64,000 bases of DNA from Sambucus nigra (GCA_949130495.1 CASBWL010000040.1:3214674-3278673); one strand, 5' to 3'; shown: positions 1 through 12,400, counted from the first letter of the stretch. Notes: generated by a model from the sequence alone, not told the origin. Made by a program: numbers and translations.

Positions 1-1043
1 TAGTAATCAAGAACAACCCAAAGCATGTAGTGTATCATATTGCCTGCACCTTTAGCCACCATGTTGCTCACATAATATAACCATAAAAGCAGGGATATGA
101 ATGTTAATATGAGAAATCTCAGATTTGAAACAAAAAATGATTATTTGAAAGAAAAAAATTAAAATACCTTACCTTAGGGTTATGTATGAGATACACATAA
201 AATCTGATGTTCAAACTCAGATTACTATATCAATCTTGCAAAACCATCTTCGAAAACCATGAATTAACCCTGAAACAAAATAAACACACAAATATTGGCT
301 TGACAGAGAACCAAATGCCCTAAAAGAGTAAAAATTTTATAATACTTAAATCGAACATTCCTTTAGAACTAATACCAATAAATAGCACACATCAATTAGA
401 AAAATGGGGATAATTAAAATCTCATGGCAATATATGTATACCTTGCAGGGAGGATTCTATAAGACAATGTAACCTCACTTGCGAATAGCATTGACTTGTT
501 GATGATTCTTTATGTATTTGTTTTTTTTAAGGTCATCACTTAATCTCTCAAACTGTAATAAATGAAAATACTACCAAATTTAACTTTATTGTCTACATAT
601 ATGGAAAAAAAATTAATTAAGCAAAAAATTTATACTAAAAAAATAACTACTAAACTAAATTTGTTTTTCATAAAAATATACTAAAGAGAGCAATAAAAGA
701 CTCATGTGGTAAAAAGTATTTGTAAAAAAATAAAAACAAAAATAAAATAAATTTAAATTGAAGACAACTCAAAGCCCACAAAAAATATAAAAAATGCAAA
801 AAAAACTAACCAAAGATTTATATTGATCAATATCATTACCCTCTAACCCTCAATCACCACCCCCACTCCCGTTAACCCGTCGTTTCAGCCCTCCATTGGA
901 ATTGCAACCCACTCCAACTTAACCCCCCGAGTCATAACTCACCCCAACCCACAAAACCCAATCGGAATCGTAACTCACCCTCCCACCTTAACTGAAAAAA
1001 TGATATTTGAAATTCGTAAATCCACTAACCCAATTAAAACCCA

Positions 1044-1156
1044 AATACAAATCAAAACATAAATATGAATCAAAACCTAAATATGTAGAAACCTAAATAT
1101 GAATCAAAACATAAATATGTAGAAACCTAAATATGAATCAAAACATAAATATGTAG
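1044..1156. repeat. 34-bp minisatellite in the CACTA interior
   Basis: Two adjacent perfect 34-bp units start at 1089 and 1123 and are built from the words aaacctaaatatgaatc and aaaacataaatatgtag. A related partial unit precedes them. No coding meaning is visible. Confidence 0.75.
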
Positions 1157-1760
1157 ATATACCATCAATGTTTAATCAAAAACTAAATATGTAGATAATT
1201 TGAGAATATACTTAATCGGTAATGAGAATGAAGAGACCCTACAATATGAAATTTTATGTTATGATCAAAACACAACAAATTATTAGAAAATCTATTTGCT
1301 TAGAAAAAGAATTTACCTGCTGCTGGCAAACTCAAAATTTACAGTCATCCCATTGCCACAAAATCGGGAGTCACGTCGACACTATTGGAGCCAACGGTGA
1401 TGATATAGCGAGCATAAAAAATAACTGTCCTCAACCCATTAGTAGCCATCCCCGATCACCAAAAACCATCCAAAGTCCGGCCCTTTTTCGGACTAATTTC
1501 GACGACCAATCAAGAAAATCTCGCCGGACCCACTAAACCCTCGACACTACTATAATAACCTGACAAACATACCCGAGCACCAAAACCCATGTTAAAAACT
1601 GCCTTTAAAACCCATACCCGGCAGTCCCTATTGTTCGGACCACCATTCAACATCTCCACCCCAACCACCAACTATGGCCACCATACCCAGACCTGGGAAA
1701 ACCTCTCTAACTCGAATCATAACCTGAAACCATTTTAGATTATTAACCCAAAATCGACCC

Positions 1761-1764
<4 letters not shown>

Positions 1765-1797
<33 letters not shown>
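1765..1797. repeat. (AG)n microsatellite
   Basis: An uninterrupted AG dinucleotide run. On the minus strand it is the CT-rich tract just inside the CACTA subterminal field, the position equivalent to the CT tracts at 46247-46303 in the second CACTA copy. Confidence 0.9.
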
Positions 1798-1800
<3 letters not shown>

Positions 1801-1924
1801 CATCAATGTTTGACGAGAGACAAGCTATGGTCGACCATGGCTTCGTCTTCGACGAGAGAGACAGAAGCGGGAAAATGAAAATGAAAATCCAGCGATTTTC
1901 TTTTTTTTAGGAATGATATGGTAA

Positions 1925-2412
1925 CAACCTAGAGCCGTGACCCACCATCGCAACCAATAACCTCCTTAGAGTTGCTACCTAATTGATGAATGGTCACGAC
2001 CTACAGACGTGACCCCCATGCATGATCAATAACAGATTTCAATTGAGGGATGCTCACAACCCAGAGCCGTGACCCACACCAATAAATGGTCATGGACACC
2101 AGTCGTTACCCTATATGTGTATGTTTTGTGCTTCGTCATGCCTATTGTCACGGTCCAAGTCTGTGACCCATCTGCGACCAAGGTTGGAGGGAATTTTGGC
2201 TCAAATTTGGCACAAAGATGGTCACACCTTGGTCACCGCCCAAGTTTGTGACCCACAATGGTAAGGGACATGGTTCGCGACCACTTCCAGAGAATCCATG
2301 ACTCAGTGTGGTAATGAGTATGATCACGCTAAAAATTGAGATGGTCACGGCCCAAGTCCGTGACCAGCTGGTCGTGGAATTGGGCCGTGACCAACTGGGC
2401 GTGACCATTCAC
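1925..2412 (-). repeat. CACTA subterminal repeat field (GGTCACGG palindromes)
   Basis: The field has about a dozen copies of a motif close to GGTCACGGC, in both orientations, often paired head-to-head into imperfect hairpins of 21-24 bp. A clear pair lies at 2344-2366, with arms GGTCACGGCC and the complementary GTCCGTGACC. Spacing and intervening sequence align with the fields at 45632-46193 and 58230-58791, so all three are one family. By analogy with En/Spm these would be transposase-binding sites; that role is inferred. Confidence 0.75.
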
Positions 2413-2428
2413 AGGATTTGGTGTAGTG

Positions 2429-2725
2429 GGGATGGGGGAAGGGTGGAAGAGGAGGGAGGGAGACACAAGCTGGAACGAACTAAAGGTTTGGTAAAAAAAA
2501 ATGACCGGGTCTTTCTTATTCTTAGATTAGGTTTTAGTTTTAAGTTTAGGTATTTTATGTTTTGTCCCCTTATATTTTAAAACCCAATAAAAGAATAGCT
2601 TTCACTTATTTTTTTCACACAAAATATCCCTAAAATTGTTTTCTCAGAAAACTCAGGTGAAGCCTCCACACGCCCTTGGGCCCTACATACATCCGCCCCT
2701 GCATGTATGTGTATGTTTGTATGTT

Positions 2726-2770
<45 letters not shown>

Positions 2771-2940
2771 TTACCAATTTGTGTGTGTTAGTTTTTAATT
2801 TTTGAGAAAATTGAATTTAAAAACAAGTTTATCAAATGCACTCCAATATTTGTAAGCACAAAAAACTGAATTTAAAAATTGTACTTTATGAGAATTTTTA
2901 AATCGAGTTTTCAAAATACATAACCAAAATGGACATTAAT
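2429..2940. other. Unassigned sequence with an (AC)n microsatellite
   Basis: No gene is visible. An AC run occupies 2733-2766. The cysteine/valine-rich open frame across it is an artefact of the repeat. Confidence 0.7.
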
Positions 2941-4713
2941 TATTGGACCTTCAACACTAGAGGCATTTAGAATAAGTACTAGTGGTTTAATCAAATTATG
3001 AACAGTTGAAGTAGACACAATCGACCCAGTGACACTTGAAACATTCGCAATATCCAGAATCGGAACCTCAACCACTTATACATTTTGAATGGAAACATTA
3101 TGAAAGATACCGCTAGGAACAACCAAGTCTTTCAAACCCAATATATTACCACTTTCTCTTAGAACCTAGTCACCTCCAATGATAACATTAGGCCCAACCA
3201 AACTTGTGGAGTCAACAGGTTGTGTACAAAAACCAAGTGTTAAAGAAATCCCAAGTAAAGACACATAACCACAAACCAACAAATAAGGACAAAAATAACA
3301 CACAATCAGTTGATTTGAACCTAAAGGAATGGGCAAAGGGCTAACTGTTATCACACCTTGCAAATCGGAATGAATGGCCCTAAGAGGGTATTGGGGGGCA
3401 CAGACGCACTCACTGGCATTGGCAAACTAGAAGTCAAACCTACAATAAAATTTGAAAAATACAATAACTTTCACAAAGACCAAACACACTTCACAAATGC
3501 ATAAATATACAAATCCAAAAGTTATTGACTATGCACTTACTCACAAAAGAAGACAAACGAGAAAATGGAATAAATCCCCACGAAACAAAACGTACACCAA
3601 CACTAGAAGTTAACCCATCAATAGAATACACATGGGTCATCAGAGTACTAGCTTGGACAAACGGCGTGACAGATTTCCCAGAGTAGATCAATCAACATTT
3701 AGTGATGTCCCTTTATTACCATGTGACATATCAAACAAATAACGACTCAAACTCTCATTGGAGCTCACATCACAATCACCACCACCCTAGAAAACAAAAA
3801 CAAAAAAATCAGTATATCACACAAACACTTCACCACAATAAATAAAATACTTCATCAACAAAATATGATAACATACAATGACAACCTCAACGTACTCACT
3901 CTCTTCCACTTCCACCTCTACGATCTCATGACTTTCAACATCCTCACACTCTTCAAACACATCTGAACTTGAACTAGATACCCGAGCATCTTGATTAGAA
4001 TTATTTTTTTCCTTGCAATCTTGAGGTTGTACGAGCAAGTCTTTCTCTTCCTACCAGTTTTTTGTGAGGTTCAACATGACTTCATTATCCTCCCCTCTTT
4101 CATCAAGAATAGTCTCAACATCAGCAACAGAATTAGGATCACTATCCCCCATTTCCTCACCAGATAAAACAATCGGTTGAACATCAATTGCCTTAGACCT
4201 AGTATTGGAAACATCAAAAGTATTAGCCCTAGAACCTAGGTGGAAGAGGGTCGTTGCTTATTTTTCTCCACATTCATATTCTCCTTCAATGCAATCTTTT
4301 TCAACTTCTTCAATACCCTATTCTTCTAGGAGGAAGTTTATAAAACTGAATCTGCTAAAGGTAGTGTCGGGTTCACTCTCGAGCCAACTTCCGTGTCAAT
4401 TGCAATAGGAAACCCAACAAAGTTTTTCCCACGAACTTGAGCCTTGGGTAATAATAAAGTCTCATCATTCACACAAACTATCACTTGTTCACAACGAATA
4501 ACTTTTCCATACACAAACGTTCGTAATTAATAGGCATGGCTTATCCAATAAAAATTATACATAGTAGTTACCCAACCCTCAGTGGTCCTTGGATGAATGG
4601 TAAATTTATTAACACCCAAACTTTTCTATATCGCCCCATTATATGTAAAAGATATGAAAGATATCAAGAAGAGATTAAAGGCAACCTTATTTTTCATAAT
4701 AATCGAACAAGGA
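2941..4713 (-). pseudogene. Decayed coding-like sequence, left part of a possible plant-mobile-domain relic
   Basis: Short minus-strand open segments with biased composition occur here but are separated by stops. One piece (4038-3817) encodes a serine run followed by an acidic stretch rich in Glu and Val, like the linker of a mobile-element protein. Another (about 4440-4340) has a coherent stretch containing KNFVGFPIAIDTEVGSRVNP. These lie on the same strand as the mobile-domain-like segment at 5690-6440, from which they are separated by a probable solo LTR at 4714-5645. I infer one decayed gene split by that insertion, but I cannot show continuity. Confidence 0.25.
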
Positions 4714-5645
4714 TGTAAGGACATATTTTCATAGGTCTGTTATCAATTTGTTATGTCATATACCGATAAACCGTCGACGAGCATTCAAGAGTAATCTACA
4801 TCAAAGACGGATCTTAATTATTCAAGTTCTTCATCATTCAAGAATTCGCGAAGTTTACTTTGGTAAGGTTATGTTTTAAATACCTTTACTTTTCACTTAG
4901 AGCTTATGGGATATTTTTACAAAATATTTTCTAAGTGTTGGAGAGGACTTTTCCGTCAAAATTTGAGAATGAGTATTTTTTCTAAGTGTTGAAGCGGACA
5001 TTAAAATAATGATTTTTTGTCTCAGTCATTCGAGCGACATAGCATGTCGTTCGCGTGAGATAGCATGTCGCGCGATCTCGTTTGAACGACAGTTGTCATT
5101 CGTTCGAGCGACTTGCTATCTCGTTCGAACGAGCTCGGTTTTCGAGGCAGTGCGTTTTCCTATAAATACTCATTATTTGGTAACATTTTCATTAAGAAGT
5201 CCATATATTTTCCAGAACAGAAACACTGCCAAAGCAGTAATCTTTAGGCTTCTTCTTTAAGGGTTTAATCCCTCTTTGATTTACAATTCACAAAACTCCC
5301 ATCTTGCTTTAGTGAATTGTTTTGGTGTTCAAGAACACATATTTGCCTTTGTTCATCTTTTGTGGAGTGCGTCTCTACACCATATGGCTGCGTGTCATTG
5401 AGGATCTTTCTGCGTGAAGATTCTTTGCTGAAGATAGGATTGAGAGTCCTTGGAGGGTGCTGCAGGTATTCTCTTGTTGAGTTCAAGACTACGAGTCTTT
5501 GTGGGTTGGCTGCGCGTTGATCCATTGTAGATTTCTCTATGTAATTGTAAGTTGCAATTTATAGATTCATAGTGAAATAAAGGTTTTACCCGAAAGGGTT
5601 TTTTTCCTGAAATCTGTGTCTTAACATTTTTGTTGTGTCGCATGC
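4714..5645 (+). mobile_element. Probable solo LTR of a Ty1/copia element
   Basis: The segment begins TGTAAGGACATATTT. It has a TATA-like box (TATAAATA, about 5161) and a field of TTCGAACGA-like palindromes just upstream of it. It ends with an LTR-like 3' region: a GTGAAATAAAGG stretch near 5570, then TTTTTTTCCTGAAATCTGTG and CTTAACA. This order is typical of copia LTR U3-R-U5 regions. I found no convincing 5-bp target duplication, so both ends are approximate; the right end could lie anywhere from 5626 to 5676. No primer-binding site or internal coding region follows, hence solo. Confidence 0.45.
5161..5168 (+). promoter_or_regulatory. TATA box of the probable solo LTR
   Basis: TATAAATA sits about 20 bases downstream of the palindrome field that ends near 5140. 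It is a canonical position for an LTR promoter. Activity is inferred only from the motif. Confidence 0.4.
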
Positions 5646-5689
5646 GTTATTTGTTTATGGTTTGTCACACGCACCATAGATGCATGTTT

Positions 5690-6850
5690 AGGGGCTGAAT
5701 TAATAGACTCTAATTAAATAAGTGAGCCAAATTAGATATCTGCGAATTTAATCAATTATCACTCTTCTCAAAGGAGCATGTTGGTCCAACCCAAACTGAG
5801 CCATCACACACTCTTGGTGATGCATAATAACATACAAAGGCATTTCATAGGTCGGAGGCTTTGGACCAAATGCAGATACCGTTAAAACATAAAAACCATA
5901 AGCACAATAGTAGGAGCAAAATTTACTATGTCATAATGTCCATAAGAACGCTCCAAATCAAGATGAATATGATTTAACCATGCATAATGATTGCCCCAAA
6001 TCAATGTAGCCAAGGTAATTTTCAATCCAAGAGATAATCAGGTAGCCATAAGAAAAATCATCTTGTTTGGGCAATCATGTGGTTTATTAGGCAAAAGGAA
6101 TTTCAATAAAATGCAACCAGGGTATTTAAGACCGACATTAGGCGATGTAGACTCTGGAATTTTTGAGATCATTGAACACCAACTCGGATGTCCTTAATCC
6201 ACTGTCAATAAGTGGATTTGTTTACCTTAGCCTAACTAGCAGAATGAATACTACTACGATAAGAGGCACACTTTAGTGTACCAAAGCCCAAATGTATCCA
6301 GTATTAATTTTTCTTCTACTGTCATCTTTGCACCATATGAAACTTACCCAAGTGATGTCAAACCAAACAGTTCACAAATGTCTTCCAAAGTCACAATAAA
6401 TTCACCCTAACCACAAACAAATGTATGAGTGCCTTCTTACCATCGGGAAGAAAAGGTGTACAAAGCAATCTCATTCTTCACTATCTTGGAATCTTTCATG
6501 CCCTCAACACAACGTAATATACCAATATCGAAAATGATGACCCAATATTCAGCGACACTGAACACACAATTGGTACACTTTTTGAACCCAGCAGGAGCAT
6601 CAACCGATGTTGAAAAATCAATTGGACTCCCTTCCCTTTTTGTCAATACATAAAGGCATTATGGAATCGAGAATGCCAAAACAAACCTCATACACTTTCA
6701 GAGGCCTCACTCCAAAATACCTGAGCAGTTGGATCTGAGGCCCATTAAGACCAGTAAGCTTAAAAAATAATGGAGTTTATACTATGGGACAAACAATGGA
6801 GCATGATGAAACATTCTGATGTCTAGCCCCGACGGAATGACGACACTTCT
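5690..6850 (-). pseudogene. Plant-mobile-domain-like (MAIN/aminotransferase-like) relic
   Basis: On the minus strand near 6400 the translation contains GEFIVTLEDICELFGLTSLG. This resembles the TLEDV/LFGL motif near the start of the plant mobile domain, found in MULE- and Tat-associated proteins and in MAIN-like host genes. Further down, 6190-5930 encodes a fairly continuous stretch with the words LATLIWGNHYAWLNHIHLDLE. Stops and frame changes occur throughout, and the left end is cut by the probable solo LTR. It is almost certainly non-functional. The family assignment rests on one motif and a general resemblance. Confidence 0.35.
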
Positions 6851-7568
6851 TGCAAGCAGGATCTCACTTGGGTTCACGGTCAAATCAACCACTACATGCT
6901 CGATAACCTGGGCTTGGGGTTGCTTAGGATCGGCCTCTTATTGATGCTCAATCCCGAGCTCGACCCGAATGCTTTTTTTCTACTTAAGTTCGAACTTTAT
7001 TCATAAATATTACGAGCTTCGGGCCCGATTTCAATTTTTTGTTAAAAAAGTTTGAGTTGTTTTTTCTTGCATTTCCATCATGGAGAAAATGTACATACTA
7101 AAATACAATTAATATTTCATGAATAAAATATACAATTATGAAATGTATTAAATTAAAATAAGAGAAATGTATTAAATTAAAATATGCAATTAGTACTTGA
7201 TCCAAAGGGGTACGTACCCTCGGGGCCCATCTCGGCACACTAAAAATACTATGTTGGGCTTTTATGACAACTTAGTACTTGATCCAAACGTATTCATTCG
7301 TAGCAATTTAAAACATCACACGTCACAATAAAACATTACAAGTCACAATGTAATATACACATGTAAATGTCGCGTCATTATTAATATTAATTTAAAAATG
7401 CATAAATATATGAGATATTATAGTAAAAAAATAAAAGAAAATAACAAACAAAAAATCCAAAAAGCCTCTATCCTCCACCACCTTCTATCTCTTCCACCTT
7501 CCCCTACCTGAGCAATCGTTTCCACCCTTACCCTACTCGAGTGACCTCTCTCTCTCTCTTTATATATA
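6851..7568. other. Unassigned AT-rich sequence
   Basis: No supported gene. A CT-rich run at about 7545-7560 and a short TA run lie directly beside the Helitron terminus at 7569. Part of this may be the remainder of the outer Helitron whose 5' end is at about 27207. Confidence 0.5.
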
Positions 7569-7692
7569 CTAGTTGTGCCCACGTGTGTTGCACGTTCAAG
7601 CGAATCTGAATATTCAACATGATGATATAAATTAGTAACAAATTCTTTATACGTAGAAAAATTGATAATAACAACAAAAATCCATAACATTG

Positions 7693-7697
7693 ACGGT
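7693..7697. repeat. Copia target-site duplication, left (ACGGT)
   Basis: Identical to 24325-24329 at the other end of the element. It proves that both LTRs belong to one insertion. Confidence 0.9.
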
Positions 7698-8097
7698 TGA
7701 AGAAAGGCTTTAATGCTAAAAGATTGTTTACAAGGTTAATAACAGAATGTTATAAATTGCGTAAACTCCGAAAAAACTTTTTGGGCAAAACTCTTTTCGA
7801 AAAACACAAGATGTGTTGTAAAAGCTTTCTGAATATATGGATTAAATTTTATAGTTGATTACCTTCCTTTTTTAAATTTTAATGAACATATAATAAAGTT
7901 ACCATGCAGTCCCAATAACAAAAATAGTTAAGAACATTCAAAGAAATAAACACAGGAATTTTTAACGTGGTAAAACCCTTAAACAAGGGAAACATCCATG
8001 GTGCCCTCTACGGCACAAAACAAAAATCCACAAGAATAAAGAATCAAGTTACAACACTTAAGCAAACCACAAAGATCCTAACATAAGTTCAGAATAT

Positions 8098-8102
8098 ACC
8101 TA
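8098..8102. repeat. Target-site duplication of nested solo LTR 1, left (ACCTA)
   Basis: Its partner is CCCTA at 11555-11559, with one mismatch. The uninterrupted 5' copia LTR reads ATACCTACTTG at the matching place, confirming the insertion point. Confidence 0.7.
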
Positions 8103-8534
8103 TGTAACAACCCGCCCTTTTGGAGATGATTAAATCCCATAATTAAGTATAATTTGGAAATTGGAGAATTTCTCGAAATAGTGATTTTCGAGATTTTCGA
8201 GGATTTGATGATTTCGAAAGGTGTTATAAATTACTTTTGGGACTGTATAGGTCGAAGTAATTTAATTATATGTCACCGTGGAGTATAGCGACAAAAGATG
8301 TAAGATTTTGAGTTGAAAACGCGCAATTTCTTTTATGGGTTAGAATAGTGATTTGCGGTCAAGTACCTCAGATGGGAATTTCGACTGCGCCATGAGTCTC
8401 GAAATGTCTGAGATAGTCGAAAAAGAGTGTCCGATTGTCGAAATTGAGTTCCGGATAATTTTGGAGTTAAACGGGCTCGTAATTGGGTAAACGAGTCGTT
8501 TTTGGATTTTAAAGGGGTTAAGCCCTTTTCTCCT

Positions 8535-8541
8535 TATAAAA
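8535..8541 (+). promoter_or_regulatory. TATA box of solo LTR 1
   Basis: TATAAAA, followed by a run of GGAGGGAGAG-type purines. It lies about 430 bases from the LTR start, a typical U3/R boundary position. Confidence 0.5.
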
Positions 8542-9022
8542 GGAGGGAGAGAGGGAGAAAAGAGAAGACAAAATAGAAAGAAGAGAGGGAAGAGAGAGAG
8601 GAGGAAGAAAGGAGGAAAAATGGGGAGATTCCGGCCAGCCTCCGCGGGATTCGGCTCGAGGACGTCGGATTTTATCCACGAGGCAAGTGTTTACATGCTT
8701 TATTTATTTTTAAGCATAAATATCTCATATCACTATTTGTATAACAAACCCTAATGATTTTGGGTGGGGTATTCGTGGATAGAACGGGTTTTCGGGAGAT
8801 AAAACGAATAAACCCCTAAAATTTGTTAATTGGAGAAACATAGGTTTTAACCCAAATTAATTGGTGGTTTAGTGTTCTAGGATGTTTAGAACCCTTAATA
8901 TATGTGTATTTGTAGTTGGTTGAGGTTTTAGGACGTTGGGTGAGGCGACAAAAGCTTGGGAGAAGCTTTAATGGCCGAAACCGTCTCGGAGAAGACGATG
9001 AATAGTAGAGGCAGCGTGCTTG

Positions 9023-9496
9023 CCGAATCGATTCGGCCTAGAGGCGAATCGATTCGTCTCTTGGTCAAAAAATAAAATTTTTATATCTCTTCGACGCGGT
9101 CGAATGGGCATCGACCGCGTATTTTTCTGCGAAAAGTTGTCCGAGATCAAAATAGTTATCATAAACTAATGCTAGAATTATTTGGAGTTAAATATTAGGG
9201 GTTCCCAAAAAGAGGGTTAGGACCTCTGAAGGACTTGAGGAGATATGAAAACCTAGGTTTCGCCGAAATAAATCCGAGTTATAATTTAAATGGAGATTGA
9301 ATTGAGTTTGGAGTTTTGGGGATATGTATAAAACCTAGGCAGATTTGGGATTTTTGGACAAGCCGAATCGATTCGGACCAGTTGAATCGATTCGGTAAGA
9401 GATAGTTTGAAAGTAGAACCATTTTGAATCGATTTGGACAGGGCGAATCGATTCGGTGGCCAACAAATCGATTCGGGCAGGGCGAATCGATTCGGT
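9023..9496. repeat. Cluster of CCGAATCGATTCGG palindromes in solo LTR 1
   Basis: Eight copies of AATCGATTCG or a close variant, near 9025, 9045, 9365, 9384, 9426, 9446, 9466 and 9484. Two are the perfect 14-bp palindrome CCGAATCGATTCGG. Within 9363-9496 spacing is about 18-42 bp. Equivalent clusters occur in the other three LTR copies. Confidence 0.85.
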
Positions 9497-12400
9497 CCTG
9501 GCAAAATTTTAAAGTTTTCTCCTTTTATAGTTTAGGGAGATTTAAACTATGGGTTTGGATATTATTACCGGAGATTCTAGGTATGATATTAGGACTCCTA
9601 GATAATGGTATTGAGGGTGAATAAACCCCGGTATGAAATAAGGAACCTCGAATTAATTTAATGTACGATCCGGGGTATGGAGTTAATTAATGCTTTGGGA
9701 TTTTTGGTCATCGCTAGATGTAATTGGCAAATATGGCCATTTGTATATATTCGAGGAGGAATATATGATATGTATATATACTATGTGATTAAAGTATATA
9801 TCTATAATTGATATAAATGATTTTGAAAATAAAATATGAATGTTTTCAAAATGGAAAGATAAATGATTTTCATAATTAATAAAATATGGATACACACCTC
9901 TCTAAATCTCTATCATAAGGGAAGTTGCGTACGTATGGTGAAGCCCCCTGGCTAATGAATGCAGGGTGGATATAGTCCTATGGGCCATATGAGCATTTGT
10001 TGTATTTTCTCTGCGTTGGTTAGGAGATTCCGGGTGTGGTCTTGACTATCCCGCAGGCATATGGCCGCTTGCCGACGTCTTGCGGTGTAGGATCCCAGGT
10101 TGTCTTGGTGATAGGCCCTAGAAGATGATAGCCATTTAGGGGCGCGCACAGTGGGGAAACCCAGACGGGCGGTCTTAGAACGCGTTATATTAAAGCAATT
10201 CATGATAATGGATTGGATTTAATTACATTTCCTGGATATAGGAAGGGAAATGGGTTATATGTTTAGCTTCGGTAACACTCCCGGATGGAAGAAGGGATGT
10301 GGAAGCATATGATATGGTAAAAGCATTTTTATGATAATAAAAATGGCTTTTAAATACATTTCCTGAATATAAAAAGGGAAATGGGATATTTTAAAACGAA
10401 AAAGCATTTTTTTATGTTAATAAAATTGGCTTTTAAAAAGATAAATGTTTTGGTAAAAGCAATTCAAGCTAATGAATTGGCTTTTAAATACATTTCCTGG
10501 ATATGAGAAGGGAAATGGAAAGTTTTGAAATAAAAATGATAAATACTTTGTATATAAATCTTCAGTCCGGGAGGTAGATCTGGATGTGTATTATATAGAT
10601 GAAATTCAATTGGTAAACCTCAGCCCGGGGAATATTATCCGGACGTATATTGTGGATGTATATATATATATATATGTATTTATACATTTGTGCATGCTAC
10701 GGGCCTAATGGATATCTACCATTAACCCTGCCAAGTAGTAGTGTATCGGGGGGTTCCTTGTTTGGATTTCGCTTTGTGAGACACCCCACGCACGAACTTA
10801 GTGCAGTGTTGAGAATGGAGGGAAGTTTATCCCTTAGCACTTGGACTATCTGGGGTAGATAGTAGATGGGTAAATTAGACTAGTTAGGCAGGGATATCTT
10901 GACTAGGGTATGTTGTTAGGGTGCATTAGGTGTGCACTATTAGAGGAGAGGTGAGGGGTATCTCATGGAAGTTCGATACCAATTTAAATATGAGATAAAA
11001 CTATTTTTCTAAAAATAAAGCATTTATGCACTTGCAAAAATATTTTCAAAATTCTGGCTCTGACCTGTCTATCTACTTTTCCTCTCTTTTTGTATATTAT
11101 ATTTATATAGGTGTCCAGACACAGGGACGCCTGGATGGAAATTCTTTCGAGTCAGACGTCTGCCGCAATAGCTGTGGATGCTTGCGGGTTCTCGGTAGAC
11201 GCTTCCTTCTTTGTACTCTAGATAGGAGGTATTGTACAAACATTCGGGCCAATGGTCCAGCTATTTTTATTTATTCTTCGCACGATATTCGATATGGTTG
11301 TATAATTTGAACCGAGTGTTCGGTTATTTTAATTTATTTCATTTTCATTTCAGTTTTATTTACGCATTAACTTGTGGATGTTTTATTTTAATCGTTTAAA
11401 AGAGTAGTTAAGTTAAAATTTTGACATCGGCCTAATAGGTTATTAGTAATTAAATGGATTTTCGACAGTGATGCTAAGAATGATCCATATGAGACTCCTA
11501 TTTTAATTTAATATTGGAGTGATCACCCGGTATCTTATTAGGCGGGGTGTCACGCCCTACTTGAGATTCTTCAGTCCAAAGGTAATCTGAATTTTCTTGC
11601 TGCTTATTTTTTTCCCTCGATCTCCTTCTCTTTGAATTCTGATTCCAGCAACTCTTTCAAAATCCAAGATTCTCAGATAGAACCACGGTGTCTAAATGTT
11701 CGTGTGAGATAGTATTTGTGATGTGCTACTACATGAAAACATGCTACTCACCCTCTCAAGATTTATACAAACTTTCCTAACAAATTACAACCGTTCTAAA
11801 ATGAAGGTTATTTCTGAATTCGATTTTTTCAATATAAGACTTCTTAATCTTTTATTTATCCACAGATCTCAAGGATTCCTTGCTCTGAAGACGTTTCAAG
11901 GTCTTAAATAATTTTTGTATTTTGAAATTTAAAACCTCCAATTAATATCCAAACTGGACTAGAAGTCTACTCAGACGAAATAGATTCAGACTTAACATGC
12001 AGAGACTGATTCAACATATTTTGACATAAAACTTTTTTTCTCATATCTAGGGTTATACCTATAAAATTCAACATAAGTTCTTTGTGTTCTTTTTATTCTT
12101 GTACACACATATTTCATAAAACATGAAATAAAAATAAGAACCACAAACAACTCACAAGATCTGAAAATATCTTGAGACATAGAAGTTTCTATTACAAAAT
12201 TTATTGAAACAAAACGGATCTATCATACCAGATCTACAAAGAGAAACATAAAATAAATTATGTGATGTTCTCTTTTAGAAAAACTCAGTTTCAATAATGA
12301 AACTTAAGTTTCTCTTGGAGATGAGTTTTGAGAGAATCAAGAACTTGAAGAGGACTTCAAATGAAAACACAACATCAAAAACATAGAAATCCTACAAATG

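Larger units (their letters stand above)
1..2428 (-). mobile_element. CACTA (En/Spm-type) transposon, terminal portion, extends beyond left edge
   Basis: On the minus strand the sequence starting at 2428 reads CACTACACCAAATCC, a typical CACTA terminus. It is followed within 20 bases by a 480-bp field of short direct and inverted GGTCACGG-type motifs, as expected of CACTA subterminal repeats, which in En/Spm bind the element's own protein. Inward of these lies a CT-rich stretch (minus strand, about 1900 to 1765) where the element's transcript would be expected to begin. The same order (motif field, a CCCGCTTCT stretch, CT repeats) recurs at 45632 and 58230. No transposase reading frame is recognisable in 1-1740, which is AT-rich. 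The other terminus and the 3-bp target duplication lie outside the window, so autonomy cannot be judged. Confidence 0.7.
8103..11554 (+). mobile_element. Solo LTR 1 of a long-LTR Ty3/gypsy family (Tekay/Del-like)
   Basis: Starts TGTAACAACCCGCC and ends GGCGGGGTGTCACG, so the ends are near-inverted repeats of each other, as in long-LTR chromovirus LTRs. It is 3.45 kb with no coding region, primer site or purine tract inside. A TATA box at 8535 is followed by a purine-rich leader and a possible splice donor near 8684. Two fields of CCGAATCGATTCGG-type palindromes lie at 9023-9057 and 9363-9496. It shares landmarks in order with 13494-16439, notably a GGGAAGTT...GTGAAGYCCCCTGG region near 9920-9950. 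The family name is inferred from LTR length and termini, because no internal domain is present. Confidence 0.75.

Noticed and set aside
1222..1536. A 104-residue plus-strand frame in the CACTA interior
   Set aside because: No domain, low-complexity start, and on the strand opposite to the expected element transcript.
2577..2777. A 66-residue frame with a Cys-Val repeat
   Set aside because: Encoded by the (AC)n microsatellite.
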